From: Costus lasius | Lineage: Eukaryota > Streptophyta > Magnoliopsida > Zingiberales > Costaceae | Direction of reading: 5' to 3' | Assembly: GCA_027563935.2 (NCBI GenBank) | Contig: CM050447.1 | Span: 80,275,461 to 80,339,460, forward strand | Length of the DNA stretch: 64,000 bases | Shown here: positions 22,291 through 33,949 of the stretch, in pieces | Layout: every line of letters starts with the position of its first letter | Numbering within the stretch: position 1 is the first letter of the stretch | Notes under the pieces: generated by a model | The model's database searches: none | What the model was told of the DNA's origin: nothing | What the model saw: only the letters and a program-made list of their open reading frames with translations | Program-made: the position numbers and the translations under genes

Positions 22291-22936
22291 CATCAAATGA
22301 AGGCGTGCATATAGTTAACATTATTCCTTTATTCAAATGGATATTCCTTTGTTCATATTCTTCAACATCAAATGTGTAACATTATCAAAGAATAATTATT
22401 TCAACAAATTAAGAAACAACAAACTTACAAAATTTCCACGCATATTTGCTATAAGTGCTGTGAACATATTTGTATAACATTATCAAAGAAGGAACATTGC
22501 TATAAGTGCCTTCAAAGAAGGAACATTGCTATAAGTGCTGTCAGCCACATGGAAGGAAATGAAATTTCCAACTACATTTGCTCATGAGAGAAGATGAAAT
22601 AGTCACTGGGAGTTCGATCCAGCATCAAGAATAGGGTAGAATGGTCTCAGCTTCATACAATTGACTAGGTTTCGGTGGCAACGATACGGGGAAAGGAATA
22701 GGATGGAGGGAGCAAAGGTGGAGGAGGAAGGCGGCGGCGGCAATGAGCAAAGGGGGAGCAGAGGTAGGTGCAGCAATGTGAAAAGGAGGGGAAGAAAAGG
22801 GATAAAATTTGCTTGAGCGGCAGAGGCGGTGAGCAATAGTGTGACCAAATGGTTTATTGACGTCTAGCGGTAGCGGCAGTGAGAACATTTAGGAGAGATA
22901 GGGATCGGGGAAAATTTTTCTTATGCAGGGACCACG
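22291..22936. other. intergenic, with a 27-bp direct duplication
   Basis: A 27-bp unit beginning tcaaagaaggaac is repeated at 22483-22509 and 22512-22538. Open frames on the minus strand at 22603-22888 are low-complexity and not supported as genes. Confidence 0.45.
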
Positions 22937-22941
22937 CCTAG

Positions 22942-23504
22942 TGTTACGCCTAGATTTGGTGTGACCTCAGAACATGTTGACTTTGGTCAACATTCGTCCC
23001 AGCTGGCATGAGTCAACGAGTGGGAGGGGAAAGCTGGCTGGGCTGCGTCGGACTTATCAAGCTTCAGGCCGAGCCCGTTGGCCCAATTTGGCTGTGCACA
23101 GGAGATGGTTTCATGGTGACATGTGGGAAGCTGAGTCAGCTCCGCGTGGAGAGAGTTGACGTGTTTCCCCCTTGGGTAGCTAGCGGAAAGGGGAAAGCAG
23201 AGGAGAGAGGGCGGTGGCGATTGCAGAGGGAGAAGGGTGTGTCCTTCCTTACGTCGTTGGACTCCTACTGCTGAGGAGTGGGGTGCTTTACCGGAGAGGG
23301 AGCTCTAGCCGGCAACGGGGTCATTTCACCCCCGGGCGGTTCTGCGGGAGGCTGCCAAGGGTGCCCACTTTACAAGCTTGAGTCGAGATCGCTTCCCCCA
23401 TCAGCAATGGCGTGCTATGGGGAAGGGAGCGGTCAAAGGCAAAGTTAAGAGATGAAAGGGGGCCAGTCAACGTTCTAGAGTCATGGGAAAGAAAGGCTGT
23501 AACA
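22942..23504 (+). repeat. 5' LTR of element H
   Basis: GC-rich LTR, highly similar to 33035-33599 along its whole length with a few small indels. Confidence 0.85.
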
Positions 23505-23506
23505 AC

Positions 23507-23519
23507 TGGTATTACAGCC
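23507..23519 (+). promoter_or_regulatory. degenerate tRNA-iMet primer binding site, element H
   Basis: TGGTATTACAGCC lies 2 nt after the LTR and matches the iMet complement TGGTATCAGAGCC at 11 of 13 positions. Confidence 0.6.
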
Positions 23520-23657
23520 TTTTCATTCCAATGGGTTTGTACCAACCCTCCACCTTCCTCGATGCTCGACAATGGCAGAAGAGCAGAGAATGAGGACTAA
23601 GAACCACTGCCTTACCCTCGTTCTCTGTCACTGATGGCAGTTGCCCAGCTGCGAGGG

Positions 23658-25507
23658 TGATGACACCGAAATTTATAGTAAATTTCATGCCATTTTATAT
23701 ATCTTTTCGTGTCAAATTCATACTACTTTGCTTATTTTTATGCCTTTTTTTATCAAATATTACACAATCTACTTCTATTTTAGTTTTTCATGATTTTCAA
23801 ATAAAAAGTACCATATTTTGATGGATTTTGGAAGATCTGAGTGCACTAATGGATTCCAGACGTCGAAACGAAGCCGTCCGCCAATTTTCATGCAAATCGG
23901 AGCAAGTTCAAAAATTACACCCCAGGTGTAATATTTATTACGGGTGTAATTTTCTGCCCAAAAAAATGGCACTGCCGTAAGAAATTATACTGGCCATAGT
24001 TTAGAGCGATTTCCGACTAGAGAGTTCAGTTAAAATTATGGCACTGCCATAATTTAAATTACGGCCGTAATTTTTACTTGGACACGCAAGTTTTTCGGGC
24101 CCGAATCTTACGCGGACCATATCTTGAGATTTAGAGCTCCAAATTGAGATCCAAAAGAAGCTGTGGACTCGTCTCGACGAGAAGAAGATAAAAGGACCAA
24201 AAGCCCTAGTTTTTAGGATGAATTGAGAGAGCAATCAACAGAGAGGTGCTTAGGGTTTGGCTTCGCGTCGAGAGGCGAGGAGGCCACCTCAGGCCATGGT
24301 TTTACACAGAAGCTTCGCCTGGAGGAGGAGAGTATATCCCATAAGTTTCAGAGTGAAAGGAGATCAATTGGAGGAGAAATCAGTAAAAGAAGGGCTCAGG
24401 CACTATTCATAGCGAGTTTTCGAAGGAAATTACGGCTGTAATTTCTATTACAGCCGTGTTGTAACGTTATTTCTCCTTTCTCTTGGTTTTCTGATCACTC
24501 TGAAACTATGATTCATTGTATTTCTTCTTCCATGCTTGCTTAAACATCTTTTGGGACATAGGGTGTAATCCCTTTGATTTTATATGATTAGATAACTTTT
24601 ATTTCGTCAGAATAGTTTTATTATAATGATTCTACTTGTGTGATGACTTGTCTTTAATTCTCCTTAGTTTTCTTAGTATCATGCATGATTATAGAGTTTT
24701 CACAATATGGACTGAAAAGTGATTTGTTTGAGAACTTGGAACCCTAAAATTGAACAATAGGAACTCACCGTAAGAAATTAGGTTAAATTCTTATTTCTTG
24801 ATTTTAGTAGTTTAATTGCCATGTTAGATAATTCTAATATATGATTGAGTTATTGTGTCAAACGTGGAGATCTTGTACGAAAGCAAAGATTGGAACGTTG
24901 GAGAACCATAAGTAGAACTTGTGTTGAGACTCGGATGCATGAAAGTGATCCTTGAGATTCCACTTGAGATGTTCAACTTAGAATTTGGATGCACGAAAGT
25001 GATCCTTGAATTCTTTGATTGATGATTTAATTATCTTCAGCGTTGGGATAGATCTTGCGCGAAAGCAAGGATTGGTCCCTGCATGATTGTCTGCACGAAA
25101 GTGAGATAATCCCTTTATGAAGTAAATTATATCTTTATCATAATAAAATTAGACTGATGACCTTTTCTTCATATCTAGTCATTAAAATTAAAGTGGATGA
25201 AACCCTAGTCCCAGTTTATCTCTCTGTTTATCTTTACACTCTTTCTATTATTTACTTGCATCATATTCGATTTGTTTAGCTAGTAAGAAAATAATTATTT
25301 GGTACTTAACAATAAGGTCTCTGTGGGTTCGATATCTATTTTATTACTTCGAGTATCCGTGCACTTGCGGAAATAACAACAAGGTTGGTGACACAACAAG
25401 TTTTTGGAGCTGTGTCGGGGAGTGACAAGTCCCCGTGTGCCAAACAATAAGTTTTGGCCGCGACACCAGAGATAAGTTTTTATCTACCTACTTGTTGGGA
25501 TACAACA
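23658..25507 (+). repeat. 5' LTR of element B
   Basis: 1850 bp, TGATGACACC...GATACAACA. Compared with A and C it has about 130 bp extra at the 3' end (25380-25507), also present in its 3' LTR. It carries TACGG-type inverted repeats (about 23913-24080) and the hairpin array. Confidence 0.88.
24696..25111 (+). other. hairpin array, mostly GNRA-capped, in LTR B
   Basis: Six predicted hairpins are present. HP1 (24696-24735) has inner stem ACT/AGT around GAAA. HP2 (24870-24890) has arms ATCTT/AAGAT. HP3 (24933-24951) has arms GGAT/ATCC. HP4 (24980-25014) adds outer arms AGAATTT/GAATTCT. HP5 is at 25052-25072. HP6 (25085-25111) has arms GATTGTCT/AGATAATC. All have a GAAA loop, and most have an unpaired G on the 5' side of the inner 3-bp stem. 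The other LTRs have the same series with compensatory changes. Confidence 0.7.
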
Positions 25508-25513
25508 AGTTTT

Positions 25514-25531
25514 TGGCACCGTTGCCGGGGA
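25514..25531 (+). promoter_or_regulatory. primer binding site, tRNA-Asp type, element B
   Basis: TGGCACCGTTGCCGGGGA matches the tRNA-Asp complement at 17 of 18 positions, 6 nt after the LTR. Confidence 0.78.
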
Positions 25532-25768
25532 CCTTAGTTTTGTTAATATCAAAATAGTTGTTAGTATTGCTAGACTAAGTTTTATTTGTTTTAGATTTAA
25601 CTTTGTTTTCTATTTTTTGCAGGTTTTGGATTTTCACAGTTGTGATAGAACTGTGATTTCTGAAATTTGTGAATTTACTTATGTTTTATATTTTCTATTT
25701 TTTTATATATTCTGAAAAAAAAATTTGATTGATTGGTCTTGAATAATTTTTTTGTTCTTGATAGATTT

Positions 25769-27051
25769 GAAGATATGTCTTATATTCACAACGCATGGGT
25801 AACTAAAAGAGGTGAGGTATACATGCCACAAGAAAAGTATGAAGTTGATTCATTGTGCACTCTTACTGATAATTTGAAATTTCATTCTTATATGCACCCT
25901 GTTAGAACATCTTATTCTGCTTATTATATGTGATATTTGTGGATGTTTTGATCATTGTACTTCTGATTGTCAAATTTTAATTCCTCCAAATCCCAATTTA
26001 TTATGGAACGAATATGATCAATATTATTCTAGATGGGAAAATCATATTTCTTTTTATGATGATTGCTCAAATCATGTTTCTGAACCATACTTTGAAGATA
26101 CTGAGAAATCTAGGTTAGAATCCATGCTTGAAAAATTCATGTCAAATCAAAACCAATTTATGACAAATCAAAATAAGGAAATTGAAGATCTTAAGGAGAT
26201 AATTGGTCAGCTTGCTTCTAATGTAGAATTTATATCTGCTCATTCTGAATTTTTAGAAACCCAGTTAGCACAACAAGCTTGTTTATTTGAGTATGAAACT
26301 GAAGAACTTGATTTAGAAAATTCCCCCTCTGATTATGATTGTTTTGAGATTGAGCCTTATGTGAACTTTAATAAATCTCACTCTGATTTTGATGATTGTA
26401 AAATTGATTCATCTGATAATTTATTTGTGGAAAAGTTTGAAAAAATTAATTTTGTTAAATCTTCTTTTGATTCTAGTGATAGTTTTGAAACTGATTCTTT
26501 CGATGATATATCATTCGTGGTTAAATCTAAGGAAACATATGAGGGGACTGATTTAGAAAAGTCTTACTCTGATTTTGTTGATAACTTTGAAATTGATAAA
26601 TTATTTGATGATGAACATGAGGAACTTGAAAAGGATTTGAATATTTCAAACATTGATGTATCTCACTCTGATGTTTTGCCCATATACTGTTGAATCTTCT
26701 GATTTCATTGAAAATTTATGTTTTATTGAGGAATCTAATTTGAGACAAAAAGTTTATTTTTATGATCCAATGCTTATATCTTTTGATCAAAGTCCTATGG
26801 CAATTGAAAATATAATTTTGAAGAAAGGACTAATGATTTTACTCTCTGATAAATTTAGAAAGATCATTGAATATCCTTTATATGAAGTTGAAAATTTTGA
26901 TTTTGATTTCTGCATATTTGAGAAAGCCATGTCAATTGTGATTTATTTAAAATTTTGGATATTTGAATTAGTGGCTAAACTTTTTGGACAACAAAAAAGA
27001 AAGAAATTACATGTTATTTACTTTGGAACTAATTCACCTGCTTCACCATGA
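25769..27051 (+). pseudogene. gag-derived remnant with acidic extension, element B
   Basis: Three overlapping frames make up this remnant. The first (to 25933) matches the part of Athila gag after the capsid domain (DMSYIHNAWVTKRGEVY against LNHNQWTTERGVLY of element E). The second is open from about 25929 to 26693. It begins with a perfect CX2CX4HX4C zinc knuckle (CDICGCFDHCTSDC), then a Tyr/Asn-rich linker, a coiled coil (QNKEIEDLKEIIGQLASNVE) also present in C, and a long Asp/Glu/Ser-rich tail with recurring SDF/DSF units. A single-base shift near 26690 leads into the third frame, ending at 27051. No protease or pol motif follows. Its nucleic-acid-binding role is inferred from the knuckle. 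The acidic tail has no match I recognise and may be specific to this non-autonomous group. Confidence 0.65.
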
Positions 27052-27204
27052 GATTTGATTTTTGGTCAAGCTAATGACCTAAAAATTAGCGCTTCTTGGG
27101 AGGCAACCCAAGCATTACCATTTAGTTTAGTTTCTTTTATTTTAGTTTATTTTTAGAATTAATTTTTCTTCTCTTTTTGTAGGGAAAATCAAATTATGGG
27201 CAAA

Positions 27205-27540
27205 ATACGGCACTACCGTAATCTGTTTCACGGTACCGTAATTTTGGCGATTTCTTCCCCTGATAGTTTTTCATCTTTTACGGTACTATCGTAATGCACT
27301 TTACGGTACCATATTTTCGGCCTATTTTTGAACAGAAAGTTTTATGGCTTTTACGGCACTACTGTAACATTTTTAACGTACCGTAATTTTTAGCAAATTT
27401 TGATCCGAGAATTCTTTGAAAAATACAGTAGTACCGTAATATATTTTACGGTACCATAATTTTGGCTATTTTTTTTACCCGTGAGTTCTTTGAACATTAC
27501 GGCACTGCCGTAAGGAATTTCACGGTACCATATTTTAAAA
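27205..27540 (+). repeat. internal array of TACGG inverted-repeat units, element B
   Basis: Five units start near 27205, 27278, 27351, 27423 and 27496, a spacing of 72-73 bp. Each has a TTACGGCACTGCCGTAA-type half followed by a TTACGGTACCGTAAT-type half, with mutations. Confidence 0.78.
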
Positions 27541-29788
27541 CTGTATTCTGCTTATTTGACTAGGTGTTTTCTCGCTGCGATTTTAAGAAACTGAGTTAGA
27601 AAAATTTTTTGATCTTTGGCACCATCACGAAGTACTCATCTTTGTCTATCATCTGGATATTTTTTCTAAATTTTAAAGTCCATGGATCATTCTAAAACAC
27701 ATAGCATCTTTTCGATTCTGATTAATTTCTACAGCAGTTTTCTTTTGACTATTCTGATTAGCGTTTTTGCTGCAAGTTTTTAAGATGCTTTAATGAGTTG
27801 AAACCCTGATCTTTCACATGGAATTGGAAGAACATGTTTCATTTTATCTTGTGGATTAATTATTTTCATGAAAATATTTTTTGATAATTCTAGGAAGCAT
27901 GACAACTTTTCGAATCTGATTAACTTTTGTGCAGTTTCTGATTTTGTAATCTGAGTAGCCTTCTTTCTGTTGATACCCTAAATTCCTGATAGATTTTAAT
28001 CCTTTGATTTTCAAACATCTAAAAAGAACGAGTTTTATTTTATTACATGGTTCTGTCCACTTTCTTTTTTATCATTAAATCTTATTTTTGGGTATGGCTA
28101 CTTTTCATATAAAATTCACTGGCTGTCTACTTGCTTTCTACATGTTGTTGCTTCTTTTGCCTCAATATTCAGAAATCTTCAAGAGCAACTGTCTTCCACT
28201 TCTAGCTACCACTGCATCTGCCTTTGACATCACTGTTTCCAACCGTCGACACTGGATTATACCATCAGTAGACTCTTAGTTCTTCTACTGCCTCTATTGC
28301 CATTTATTTGATTTATTTATGCAGCAGACTCTTCATTAGTGACTAATTTTTTTTATCTATGCAGTATTATTTCTGGCACCCACTGGCTGACGATCTCACC
28401 TCTAGGACTGTAATCTCTAGCAGGCCACTAGAGATTACTCACTCTACTGTCAGCACCATCACCATCATTGCTAGTAGCTTTTCAGATAGCATCTGTTCCA
28501 CCTCTGCTACTTGCCTGCTCGACTCTTTCCACCGGCATCCTCTTCAGACCTCCGGCGATATATCCGATTCTCCCTTGAGAAAATTATTTTTATCATTATT
28601 ATTTTTAGAGACTATTTTTAGATTGAGACTTATGTGTCTTATATTGTGCAGGTAAATTTTCAAAAGGCGTATCTATGGACCTAGCAGCATCTACCCCGAA
28701 ACTATTTTTGGTCTGAGCCTTATGTATTTTTGGTTAGAGCTTGCTATATAGTTTTGTGAGTATCGTTTGCACTTTCTTGTATTCATGATTATTTCATATG
28801 GTTGCATCTTTGATTTGCTTTAGATGTATCACTCACTGATATTTCTTTGATATGGTTGTATGATGATATGATTGTTCATAGTCCACTTTCTACTATCTTG
28901 TGGTGTGATTCTATTTTTAAAATATTTTCATTGATAAATATCTTCCTTGATGATGAATAAACCTGTATTCATGATTAGAAAGAAACCTATCATGTTAGAT
29001 TTATTTCTTCAATGCATATCTATCTTTTGAAATTTGACATTGGTTGATGCATGAAATTTTGGGTAGATGTGTTATTTGAGAAATAAGATCTAAAGGTGAA
29101 ACTACTTTAAATAAAATGAGCATATAAGTATAATTACTGAATTGATATCAATTGATCAACCTAGTAAATGTTTAGTCTATCTTTCTATTTATTGGGAAAG
29201 AGGAATCCAAGATCCATAAAAATAGTGAGAGACTCCCTTACTTGGCACTATGTAAAATTGATAGTGGTACCTAAGACATGGGTTGAAGTCTATGTCTAAA
29301 AGATAATAAGAGAGAAAAAGAATAAGACTCCTCTACTTAGCACTATGCAAAATTGATAGTGGTACAGAAGATAAGAGTTGAAGTCAAAATAAAAAGTGTG
29401 TATCTAAGTGGGTACATGCCATCTATGCAAAAACAACAAAATACATGAAAAAGAAAAAAAAATGAATAAAAAAAATATGTGTGAAAAAAGATCTTGGAAA
29501 CCTAATTCCTGTAAACAAAAGCATGATAGATTTGAACTGAAATTGGGTGAAGTCTTGAGATTGAAAGTTCTATTTATTATACAAGTTGCAAAGTTTTATT
29601 TGATTGAGTTGTGGATCTAGAGGATTAAATTTTGAGAATGATATGTTTATTTGAAGTTTTGTGAAACAATTAATGGAATTTTTCATTGGTGATTGTATTT
29701 TAGAAATTTATCGAGCATGAGAAAGTTAATCACTTGATCAGTTTTCGATTGTTGCTTGAGGACAAGCAAAGTTTGTGTCTTATGTGTT
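27541..29788 (+). other. 3' internal region of element B, non-coding
   Basis: Collinear with element A. It contains two covarying hairpins (29246-29266, 29341-29361) and the AGGA-loop hairpin (29752-29769) shortly before the 3' LTR. No protein is supported. Confidence 0.6.
29246..29361 (+). other. tandem 9-nt-loop hairpins, element B
   Basis: Both copies have arms CACTAT/ATAGTG, with loop GTAAAATTG in the first and GCAAAATTG in the second. Element A has CACTGC/GCAGTG, so both sides of the stem changed together. Confidence 0.65.
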
Positions 29789-31633
29789 TGATGACACCGA
29801 AATTTATAGTAAATTTCATGTCATTTTATATATCTTTTCGTATCAAATTCATACACCTTGCTTATTTTTATGCCTTTTTTTATCAAATATTATAAAATCT
29901 ACTTCTATTTTAGTTTTTCATTATTTTTAAATAAAAAGTACCATATATTGATGGATTTTGGACTATCTGAGTGCACCAATGGATTCCAGACGTTGAAACG
30001 AAGTTGTCCGCCAATTTTCATGCAAATCAGAGGAATTTTAAAAATTACACCCCGGGTGCAATATTTATTACGGGTGTAATTTTCTGCCCAGAAAAATGGC
30101 ATTGCCATAAGAAATTACACAGGCCGTAATTTAGAGCGATCTCCGACCAGAGAGTTCAGTTGAAATTACGGCACTGCCGTAATTTAAATTACGACTGTAA
30201 TTTTTACCTGGACACGCGAGTTTTTCGGGCCTGAATCTTGCGCGGACCATATCTTGAGATTTAGAGCTCCAAATTAAGATATGAAAGATGCTGCAGACTC
30301 GTCTCGATGAGGAGAAGATAAAGGGACCAAAAGCCCTAACTTTTAGGATGAATCGAGAGAGCAATCGACAGAGAGGCGCTTAGGGTTCGGCTTCACGCCG
30401 AGAGGCGTGGAGGCCACCTCAGGCCGTGATTTTTACACAAAAGCTTCGGCTGGAGGAGGAGAGGATATTCCAGAAGTTTCAGAGTAAAAGGAGATCAATT
30501 GGAGGAGGAATCAATGAAAGAAGGGCTCAGGCACTATTCACAACGAGTTTTCGAAGCAAATTACGGCTATAATTTCTATTACAGCCGTGTTTTAACGTTA
30601 TTTCTCCTTTCTCTTGGTTTTCTGATCACTTTGAGACTATGATTCATTGTGTTTCTTCTTCCATGCTTGCTTAAACATCTTTTGGGACATAGGGTGTAAT
30701 CCCTTTGATTTTATATGATTAGATAACTTTTATTTCGTTAGAATAGTTTTATTATGATGATTTTACTTGTGTGATGACTTGTCTTTAATTCTCCTTAGTT
30801 TTCTTATTATCATACATGATTATAGAGTTTTCGCAATATGGACTGAAAAGTGATTTGCTTGAGAACTTGGAACCCTAAAATTGAACAATAGGAACTTACC
30901 GTAAGAAATTAGGTTAATTCTTATTTCTTGATTTTAGTAGTTTAATTGCCATGTTAGATAATTCAAATCTAGGATTGAGTTATTGTGTCAAACGTGGAGA
31001 TCTTGTGCGAAAGTAAGAATCGGAACGTTGGAGAACCATAAGTAGAACTTGTGTTGAGACTCGGATGCACGAAAGTGATCCTTGAGATTCCACTTGAGAT
31101 GTTCAACTTAGAATTCGGATGCACAAAAGTGATCTTTAAATTCTTTGATTGATGATTTACTTATCTTCAGCGTTGGGATAGATCTTGTGCGAAAGCGAGG
31201 ATTGGTCCCTATATGATTGTCTGCACGAAAGTGAGATAATCCCTTTATGAGTAAATTATATCTTTATCATAATAAAATTAGACTGACGACATTTTCTTCA
31301 TATCTAGTCATTAAAATTAAAGTGGATGAAACCCTAGTCCTAGTTTATCTCTCTGTTTATCTTTACACTCTTTCTATTATTTACTTGCATCATATATTTG
31401 CTTAGCTAGTAAGAAAATAATTATTTGGTACTTAACAATAAGGTCTCTATAGGTTCGATATCTATTTTATTACTTTGAGTATCCGTGTACTTGCGAAAAT
31501 AACAACAAGCTTGGTGACACAACAAGTTTTTTGAGCCGTGTCGGGGAGTGACAAGTCCCCGTGTGCCAAACAATAAGTTTTGTTCGTGACACCAGAGATA
31601 AGTTTTTGTCTACCTACTTGTTGGGATACAACA
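29789..31633 (+). repeat. 3' LTR of element B
   Basis: About 1845 bp, similar along its length to the 5' LTR with scattered substitutions. It carries the hairpin array at about 30828-31245. Confidence 0.88.
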
Positions 31634-31638
31634 GAGGG

Positions 31639-33034
31639 CGATCATGTGAGAGCTAGGGCAACAGATGCCGGGTCGGGTTTCACAGCCGAAGAGGGATTCG
31701 GCAGTGCAAAGGGTTCGACTATGGTCAGATCTATCGCCGTCGCTGGTGGAGGCTAGCAAGATCGTGGTCTAGCCGAGGCTGTGCACGCGGCGGACCTACG
31801 GGGAGGCATGGGAGAACGTTGTGATGAAGACGACGGAGGAGTTATCGTCCTTCTTTGCCTCACTGGCTGACTACGTCGAGAGCTCGCGCAAGAGCTACCA
31901 AGTCGACATCAGTTCCAGTTACCTCGCCATGGAGCCTTTGCCGCTGCAGTCTCGAAGGAGGTGGTGACAGGCAACTCCATCTTCAAGAAGCTGGGCTTCG
32001 TCTGTTCGCCTCGATGCCTGGTCCTCGAGTTCACCTGGAGTTTTGTCCATGGCTTCACGTGTCAAGCAGCTGCTCTCCGTCCACATGAAGTAGATCAGGA
32101 AGCTCTTTCTTCCTCTCCCAGCTTTTCGAGCTCGAGGTGCGCTCCGAGTTTGGTGGTTTCGGGGAGATGGTAAAGAAAGTCAGCGGCATGGGCCTCGGTT
32201 GCCACTTCCAACAATAGGCAAAGCGAGCCGCCTCAGCGGACCATCTCCACTACGCCTGGCAGAGGTGCTAGTTGCCGACATCAGCACACCCACGACGCCT
32301 TCCATGGATTTGGGGACGAGCCAGGGTGCTGTGATGGGGGCACGACGGCGTTGAAGGACATGAGGCTGGCGCGACCAAAGAACGTGGCGACAATGAGTAG
32401 GGGTTGCAGCGACGCCTGCTTGCTCCGCCCATGTCTCTGGTGACTCGGCTCTGTCGACATGCAAAAGCTTGGCGGCCCTTTGTTCCCTGTGCCATCTTCC
32501 TCCTCTACCGAGCTTTTTCTTCATGAGTGCGAGCAGGCGAGGACGTACTTACCCTTGCTTCCGACCGGGTCGCTGCTCCTCTGCCGATAGAGCTATTGAG
32601 GGACTCGCGTGAGCAGGTACGTGAGCACTTCCTTGTCTTCGTCTCCCAGCATCGTCATCAATGCGAGACTCGTAGCTGGAACTGGTGGCTGGAGGCAACA
32701 ACGTTCGGACTGCGGTGAGACTCGACAATACCTCCAGCTCCCTTGGCAGATGGATCTTGGGGTAGAAGCGGGAAGGGGCCCGGCTTCTCCGTTGATCTTG
32801 ATTCGAGATTGCACTAGAAGCGGGGCGGCATAAGGCCGTGTCCCAAGGTTAGAGATGATTGTGGTGGGTCAATCTTTTTCCTCGGCTTCGTCATGTGCGC
32901 AGGCTCCGATGTGGAAGCGGGACTGCTCTCCGGCTCCTCTGTTGAGATGGTGCTTCGGAGTTGAAGCAGACTGCAGCGAGGTAAGGTGTTTCTCCGGCTC
33001 GTCGAGGGCGACGACCAGATTGAGCAGGGGAGGA
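31639..33034 (+). other. internal region of element H, possible captured sequence
   Basis: GC-rich DNA with broken open frames. One reads TTEELSSFFASLADYVESS near 31830-31890, followed by a shifted frame VTGNSIFKKLGFV. These look like a decayed host-gene fragment, but I do not recognise the protein. No retroviral motif is present. Confidence 0.4.
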
Positions 33035-33599
33035 TGTTACGCCTAGATTTGGTGTGACGTCAGAATATGTTGATTTTGGTCAACATTCGTCCCAGCTGGC
33101 ATGAGTCAACGAGTGGGAGGGGAAAGTTGGGCTAGGTTGCGTGGGACTTGTCAGACTTTAGGCCGAGCCCATTGGCCCACTTTGGCTATGCACGGGAGAT
33201 GGTTTCATGGTGACATGTGGGAAGCTGAGTCGGCTCCGCGTGGAGAGAGTTGACGTGTTTCCCCCTTGGGTAGCTGGCGAAAAGGGGAAAGCAGAGGAGA
33301 GAGGGTGGTGGCGATTGTAGAGGGAGAAGGGTGTCTCCTTCCTTACGTCGTCGGACTCCTGCTGCTGAGGAGTGGGGTGCTTTACCGGTGAGGGAGCTCT
33401 GGCCGGCCACAGGCATCAGTTCAGCCCCGGGCGGTTCCGCCGGAGGCTACCAAGGGTGTCCACTTTACAAGCTTGAGCCGAGATCGCTTCCCTCGTCAAC
33501 AATGGCATGCTATGGGGAAGGGAGCGGTCAAAGGCAAAGTTAAGAGATGAAAGGGGGCCAGTCAACGTTCTGGTGTCATGGGAGAGAAAGGTTGTAACA
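33035..33599 (+). repeat. 3' LTR of element H
   Basis: Preceded by a purine-rich tract, it ends in TGTAACA followed by the duplication cctag at 33600-33604. Confidence 0.85.
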
Positions 33600-33949
33600 C
33601 CTAGAATGTTAAGTGGGTGGTCATCTCTTACATTGCTTTTGCTGTAAATTTCATGCAACACTTGATGAATCAATGCTGCATGACTTTTAAAGCAACATGC
33701 ACGCTTCAGATGAACGCGTGCCTAACAATTCTAGGTGGGGACAGCGCGTAAGAAATTTTCTCAGGATCGGGAGCAATAACATCACGTGGCAGCTGCTCTT
33801 TCGGCCCGATTTAGGTGGATTGTAAACATGGGATTTTGATCTTTTTCAGCCTCCTATTTTTCTTCATTTTTGATCCATCCATTCTAATAAATGAGAATTT
33901 TATAAGTTTACATCATTTCCTATTTTCCCTCCTAGTAAACAGGTTGTAA

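Larger units (their letters stand above)
23658..31633 (+). mobile_element. Athila-like LTR element B, non-autonomous, gag-remnant only
   Basis: 7976 bp with LTRs 23658-25507 and 29789-31633 and a perfect 5-bp duplication, gaggg (23653-23657 and 31634-31638). After a tRNA-Asp primer site comes a coding remnant (25769-27051) with the zinc knuckle and coiled coil of gag, but no capsid part, protease, RT or integrase. A palindrome array and a long non-coding 3' region follow. It inserted into element H. It would depend on an autonomous relative such as C. Confidence 0.88.
22942..33599 (+). mobile_element. short non-autonomous LTR element H, split by element B
   Basis: Direct LTRs of 563 and 565 bp (22942-23504, 33035-33599), with TGTTACG...TGTAACA ends, lie inside a perfect 5-bp duplication, cctag (22937-22941 and 33600-33604). 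Without the nested element B it is about 2.7 kb. It has a degenerate iMet-type primer site and a polypurine tract (aggggagga before 33035), but no gag or pol. The GC-rich internal part may be captured host sequence. This fits a LARD- or TRIM-like non-autonomous element. Confidence 0.85.
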
